Source of the DNA: DAOTZU01 sp034433995
GTDB taxonomy: Bacteria; Chloroflexota; Anaerolineae; UBA1429
Direction: 5' to 3'
Length of the DNA: 43,858 nt
NCBI GenBank assembly: GCA_034433995.1
Contig: DAOTZU010000073.1
Location: 1-43,858, forward strand
Part shown: positions 41,594-43,858 of the stretch, in pieces
Layout of the letters: each line of letters opens with the position of its first letter
Position numbering within the stretch: the stretch's first letter is position 1
Translations under genes and position numbers: made by a program
Notes under the pieces: generated by a model
Told to the model about the DNA's origin: nothing
The model's input: the letters and a program-made list of their open reading frames with translations, nothing else
Database searches by the model: none

Positions 41594-41623
41594 TTGACGT
41601 CCAAGTCTTCTCTGGGTTATGCT
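41594..41623 (+). promoter_or_regulatory. Putative promoter of the divergent membrane-protein gene
   Basis: TTGACG (41594-41599), 18 bases, and TATGCT (41618-41623). A start near 41630 favours translation from 41659 or 41671 rather than from the ATG at 41626. Confidence 0.5.
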
Positions 41624-41658
41624 TGATGCGCTCCAACGCACCGAAGGCGCAACGCAGC

Positions 41659-43689
41659 ATGTCTCTATGGATGACCTCCGAACAGGGGACGAGGGCACTC
41701 AGCGCGGCAGGCGCGCCGGGCACAAACCGGCTCCGGCCGCGCTCATGGGTTTTGCCTGCGAGCCTGGCCATCCTCATTTTGTTGCTTTATGTCCCCTCGG
41801 TGCGGTTCGTCCCCATCTGGGATGACCCCAACTGGTACAAACAGGGCGAGGGGTACCCCTGGTTCCAGATCTTGGTGGCGCTGCCCAGCTATCAATTCTA
41901 CCGTCCCCTGGCCATCTTGCTGAACCGCGCCCTGCTCTCGGCCCAAGGGACGCTGCACACCGCCGTGGCCCACGGCCTGCAGATCGGCGCCCACTTGGCG
42001 GCAACCCTCTTGGGGCTGGCCGTGTTGCCGGAGCTGGGCTTCAAGCGGCGCCAGACCCAGGTGGCTGCCCTCCTCTACGCGGTGCATCCCTTCTCCTACC
42101 AGGCGGTGGCGTGGCAGGCCCCGCAGCAGCCCTTGGCCATGACCTTGGTTTTGCTTGCCCTCTGGTTGGCCTGCCGCTACCGCCGCGGGCGCCGGGCCGG
42201 GTGGCTGGCCCTTTCTCTGTTGGCCTTTTTGCTGGGGCTCCTCTTCCAAGAGAGCGTCTTGCCCTTCCTTTGGCTCTTTCTGTGGCTGGCCCTGCGGGAT
42301 GATCGAGAGGGGCGCCGGCCGTTGCGGGGCGCCTGGGCCTTGCTCTATCTCCTTTTGGCCCTGGGCTATGTGGCCGTGTGGCTTCACGTTCCCCGGCAAC
42401 AGGGGATTGTGGGACGCGGCTTCCAGCCCAAGGTGCTGGTCTATCTCTTGCAAGGGGTGGTCTTTCCCCTGGCCCACGGCCTCGCCGGGGCGGCAACCCA
42501 CTGGACATTGGCTGCCCTTGGCGGCCTTTTGGCGGGGGGATGGTTGCTGCTGTTGGCGGGCCTTGTGGCCGCCGGCGAGGGGCGGGCTGCGTGGATGTCC
42601 TTGGCCCTGATCTTGCTGGGCCTCGCGCCGGTATGGATGGGGCTGCCTTGGCCCTATGTGGAGATCGGCCCCCGCCTGCTCTACCCGGCCACCTGGGGCA
42701 TCGCCGCGCTCTGGGCCGGCTGGGGCGCATGGGCCCTGGAGCGGGAGCGCCCGTGCGTTTGGCGCGGTGTGGGCGCGTTGGCGCTGGCCTTGGCCCTGGC
42801 CATCTCCCTGCGCCAATGGCACCAGTTCCAGCAACTCTATCGCCGCGGAACCCAACACCTGGCCCAGGCGGTGACCGTCATGAGCCAGCGCGCCCAGGAG
42901 CGCCTGCTCTTTATCAATTTTCCCGACCGTTTGGCGCTGCGGCCCGCGCCCTACCCCTTGGGGTTTTGGGGGCTGACTTTGGCCCCCGTGATCCAAGACC
43001 TCGCCGATTACGCCCTCCTCACCACCGGCCGCAGCGCCGCGACGCGCTCGCTGGCCTCCTTCGCCACCGGCTGGGCGGAACGGGAGCGCTGGGCCTATCG
43101 CGTGGACCTGCGCGGCGAGAACGCCGGCCCGGAGCGGATCTGGGGGGAGGCGCAATGGGCCGATGGCGTTTACCTCACCCATTACCGCCCCGATGGCTCC
43201 TTGGCCCTGCAGGAGGTGGGTGCCGTGGTGGCCGACGACGGCCGGCCGGCGCTGGCCACCTTCGGCGGGAAGGTGCAATTGGTGCAAGGTCAGGTGGCCG
43301 GCGAGGGACAGCATCTGCGCCTCAGCCTCACCTGGCGGCTGCAGGGCCAGGCCGAGATCGAAGATACTTTTTTCGTGCACCTCTTGACCCGGGAGGGCGA
43401 TTACGTTGCCGGCCAGGATGGGGATGCCCTGGGGGGATTGTTGCCCCTCTGGGCCTGGCAGCAGGGGTGGTTGGTCCGCGATGCGCGGGGGTTGAGCTTG
43501 CCCTCCCTCGCCCCTGGGGATTATGCCCTTACCGTCGGCCTCTATCACCGCGGGCGGGGGCAGCGCTATGAGGCCCTCCGCCCGGATGGCGCCGCCGCCT
43601 ACGCCGGCGAATTCCAGATCGCAACCTTGCGCGTCACGGCCCCCGGCGTCGCCCAGATCGTGCCGGTGGCGGGCCTCGCCGGACCGTGA
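41659..43689 (+). CDS. Polytopic GT-C-like glycosyltransferase-type membrane protein
   Basis: The 676-residue protein has about ten membrane helices in residues 25-400. The first outer loop has acidic IWDDPNWYKQ, a DD motif like GT-C glycosyltransferases, and the helix pattern LYAVHPFSYQAVAWQAPQQP recalls TMTC/PMT-like enzymes. A soluble C-terminal beta-rich domain (about 540-676: RLSLTWRLQGQAEIEDTFFV, HLLTREGDYVAGQDGD) looks like the outer domain found on Chloroflexi GT-C proteins. The lipid-linked sugar and acceptor are unknown. GAAGG lies about 11 bases before the chosen ATG; 41671 is the alternative. The gene is complete. Confidence 0.75.
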   Translation: MSLWMTSEQGTRALSAAGAPGTNRLRPRSWVLPASLAILILLLYVPSVRFVPIWDDPNWYKQGEGYPWFQILVALPSYQFYRPLAILLNRALLSAQGTLHTAVAHGLQIGAHLAATLLGLAVLPELGFKRRQTQVAALLYAVHPFSYQAVAWQAPQQPLAMTLVLLALWLACRYRRGRRAGWLALSLLAFLLGLLFQESVLPFLWLFLWLALRDDREGRRPLRGAWALLYLLLALGYVAVWLHVPRQQGIVGRGFQPKVLVYLLQGVVFPLAHGLAGAATHWTLAALGGLLAGGWLLLLAGLVAAGEGRAAWMSLALILLGLAPVWMGLPWPYVEIGPRLLYPATWGIAALWAGWGAWALERERPCVWRGVGALALALALAISLRQWHQFQQLYRRGTQHLAQAVTVMSQRAQERLLFINFPDRLALRPAPYPLGFWGLTLAPVIQDLADYALLTTGRSAATRSLASFATGWAERERWAYRVDLRGENAGPERIWGEAQWADGVYLTHYRPDGSLALQEVGAVVADDGRPALATFGGKVQLVQGQVAGEGQHLRLSLTWRLQGQAEIEDTFFVHLLTREGDYVAGQDGDALGGLLPLWAWQQGWLVRDARGLSLPSLAPGDYALTVGLYHRGRGQRYEALRPDGAAAYAGEFQIATLRVTAPGVAQIVPVAGLAGP

Positions 43690-43769
43690 GCGTCGCTCCA
43701 TTGCTCTGCTGGTACCCAGGGGTTCTCCCCCTGCGAGGGTGTTGAAAAAGGCGTGGAGAGGCCCTGGCC

Positions 43770-43852
43770 GCCGTCGGATGGAATCCGACGGCTCTGCTTG
43801 CCAAGCCCGCGGCGCGGGCTTACCATCCCCAGACGTCGGTTTCTAACCGACG
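43770..43852. repeat. Three successive perfect hairpins with 3-base loops
   Basis: GCCGTCGGAT/ATCCGACGGC (43770-43779, 43783-43792), AAGCCCGC/GCGGGCTT (43803-43810, 43814-43821) and CGTCGGTT/AACCGACG (43834-43841, 43845-43852). The first and third share CGTCGG/CCGACG. This intergenic tail continues past the window and holds no credible gene; it resembles a REP/BIME-like unit. Confidence 0.75.
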
Positions 43853-43858
43853 GGAGCA

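Noticed and set aside
41743..43701. Long minus-strand open frame opposite the GT-C-like gene
   Set aside because: The plus strand codes a membrane protein with convincing helices; the antisense product is Gly/Gln/His-rich with no domain.

Overview
This GC-rich window looks like a chromosomal segment of a Chloroflexota-type bacterium (Anaerolineae, Thermoflexia or a relative). I infer this from the protein flavour: a CHAT/STAND NTPase with TPRs, a Ser/Thr kinase with Thr/Pro-rich linkers, a DUF1638 protein, and no outer-membrane machinery. I cannot confirm the taxon without a search. No rRNA, tRNA, CRISPR array or transposase gene was seen.

Layout. 1-8167 (+): tail of a PQQ-type beta-propeller gene, then yidC and jag, a PfkB kinase, parA-parB, and prfA-prmC with a HAD phosphatase and a TsaC/Sua5 protein. 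8168-8599 is a gene-free stretch with five copies of a palindromic repeat, ending in the dnaX promoter. 8600-11329 is dnaX-ybaB-recR. A cold-shock gene with its own promoter and terminator follows, then an MFS transporter and a small membrane protein. 13610-17197 is a STAND NTPase with a degenerate CHAT domain and a TPR tail, cut by one in-frame TAG. A small divergent HTH gene faces a tight cluster of three DnaA-box-like 9-mers (17517-17547). DUF1638 and YitT genes lead into the accessory block.

19380-35111 (+) is a contractile injection system (eCIS/phage-tail-like) locus behind a perfect TTGACA-N17-TATAAT promoter. Gene order: DUF4255 cap protein (Pvc16-like), sheath, tube, zinc-ribbon tail-assembly protein, a tiny DUF6760-like protein that appears to start at AUA, second tube, a 665-residue Ala/Glu/Pro-rich protein, LysM hub, VgrG-like spike, PAAR tip, gp25, baseplate J, tail protein I with an N-terminal FHA domain, and a 1056-residue transmembrane Ser/Thr kinase that also carries an FHA domain. 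Phosphopeptide-binding domains on both the baseplate protein and the kinase suggest phospho-threonine control of the machine. This is reminiscent of PpkA/Fha control of type VI secretion but with different architecture, and it is the best candidate for a poorly described system. No Pvc15-type AAA+ ATPase, fibre or obvious tape measure is present.

35102-41525 (-): fur, an rRNA methyltransferase, rplT, rpmI and infC, then csoR, a LiaF-like and a PspC-like membrane protein, and mutL. The infC-rpmI-rplT genes start with AUU, GUG and UUG. A divergent GT-C-like membrane protein and a cluster of three hairpins close the window.
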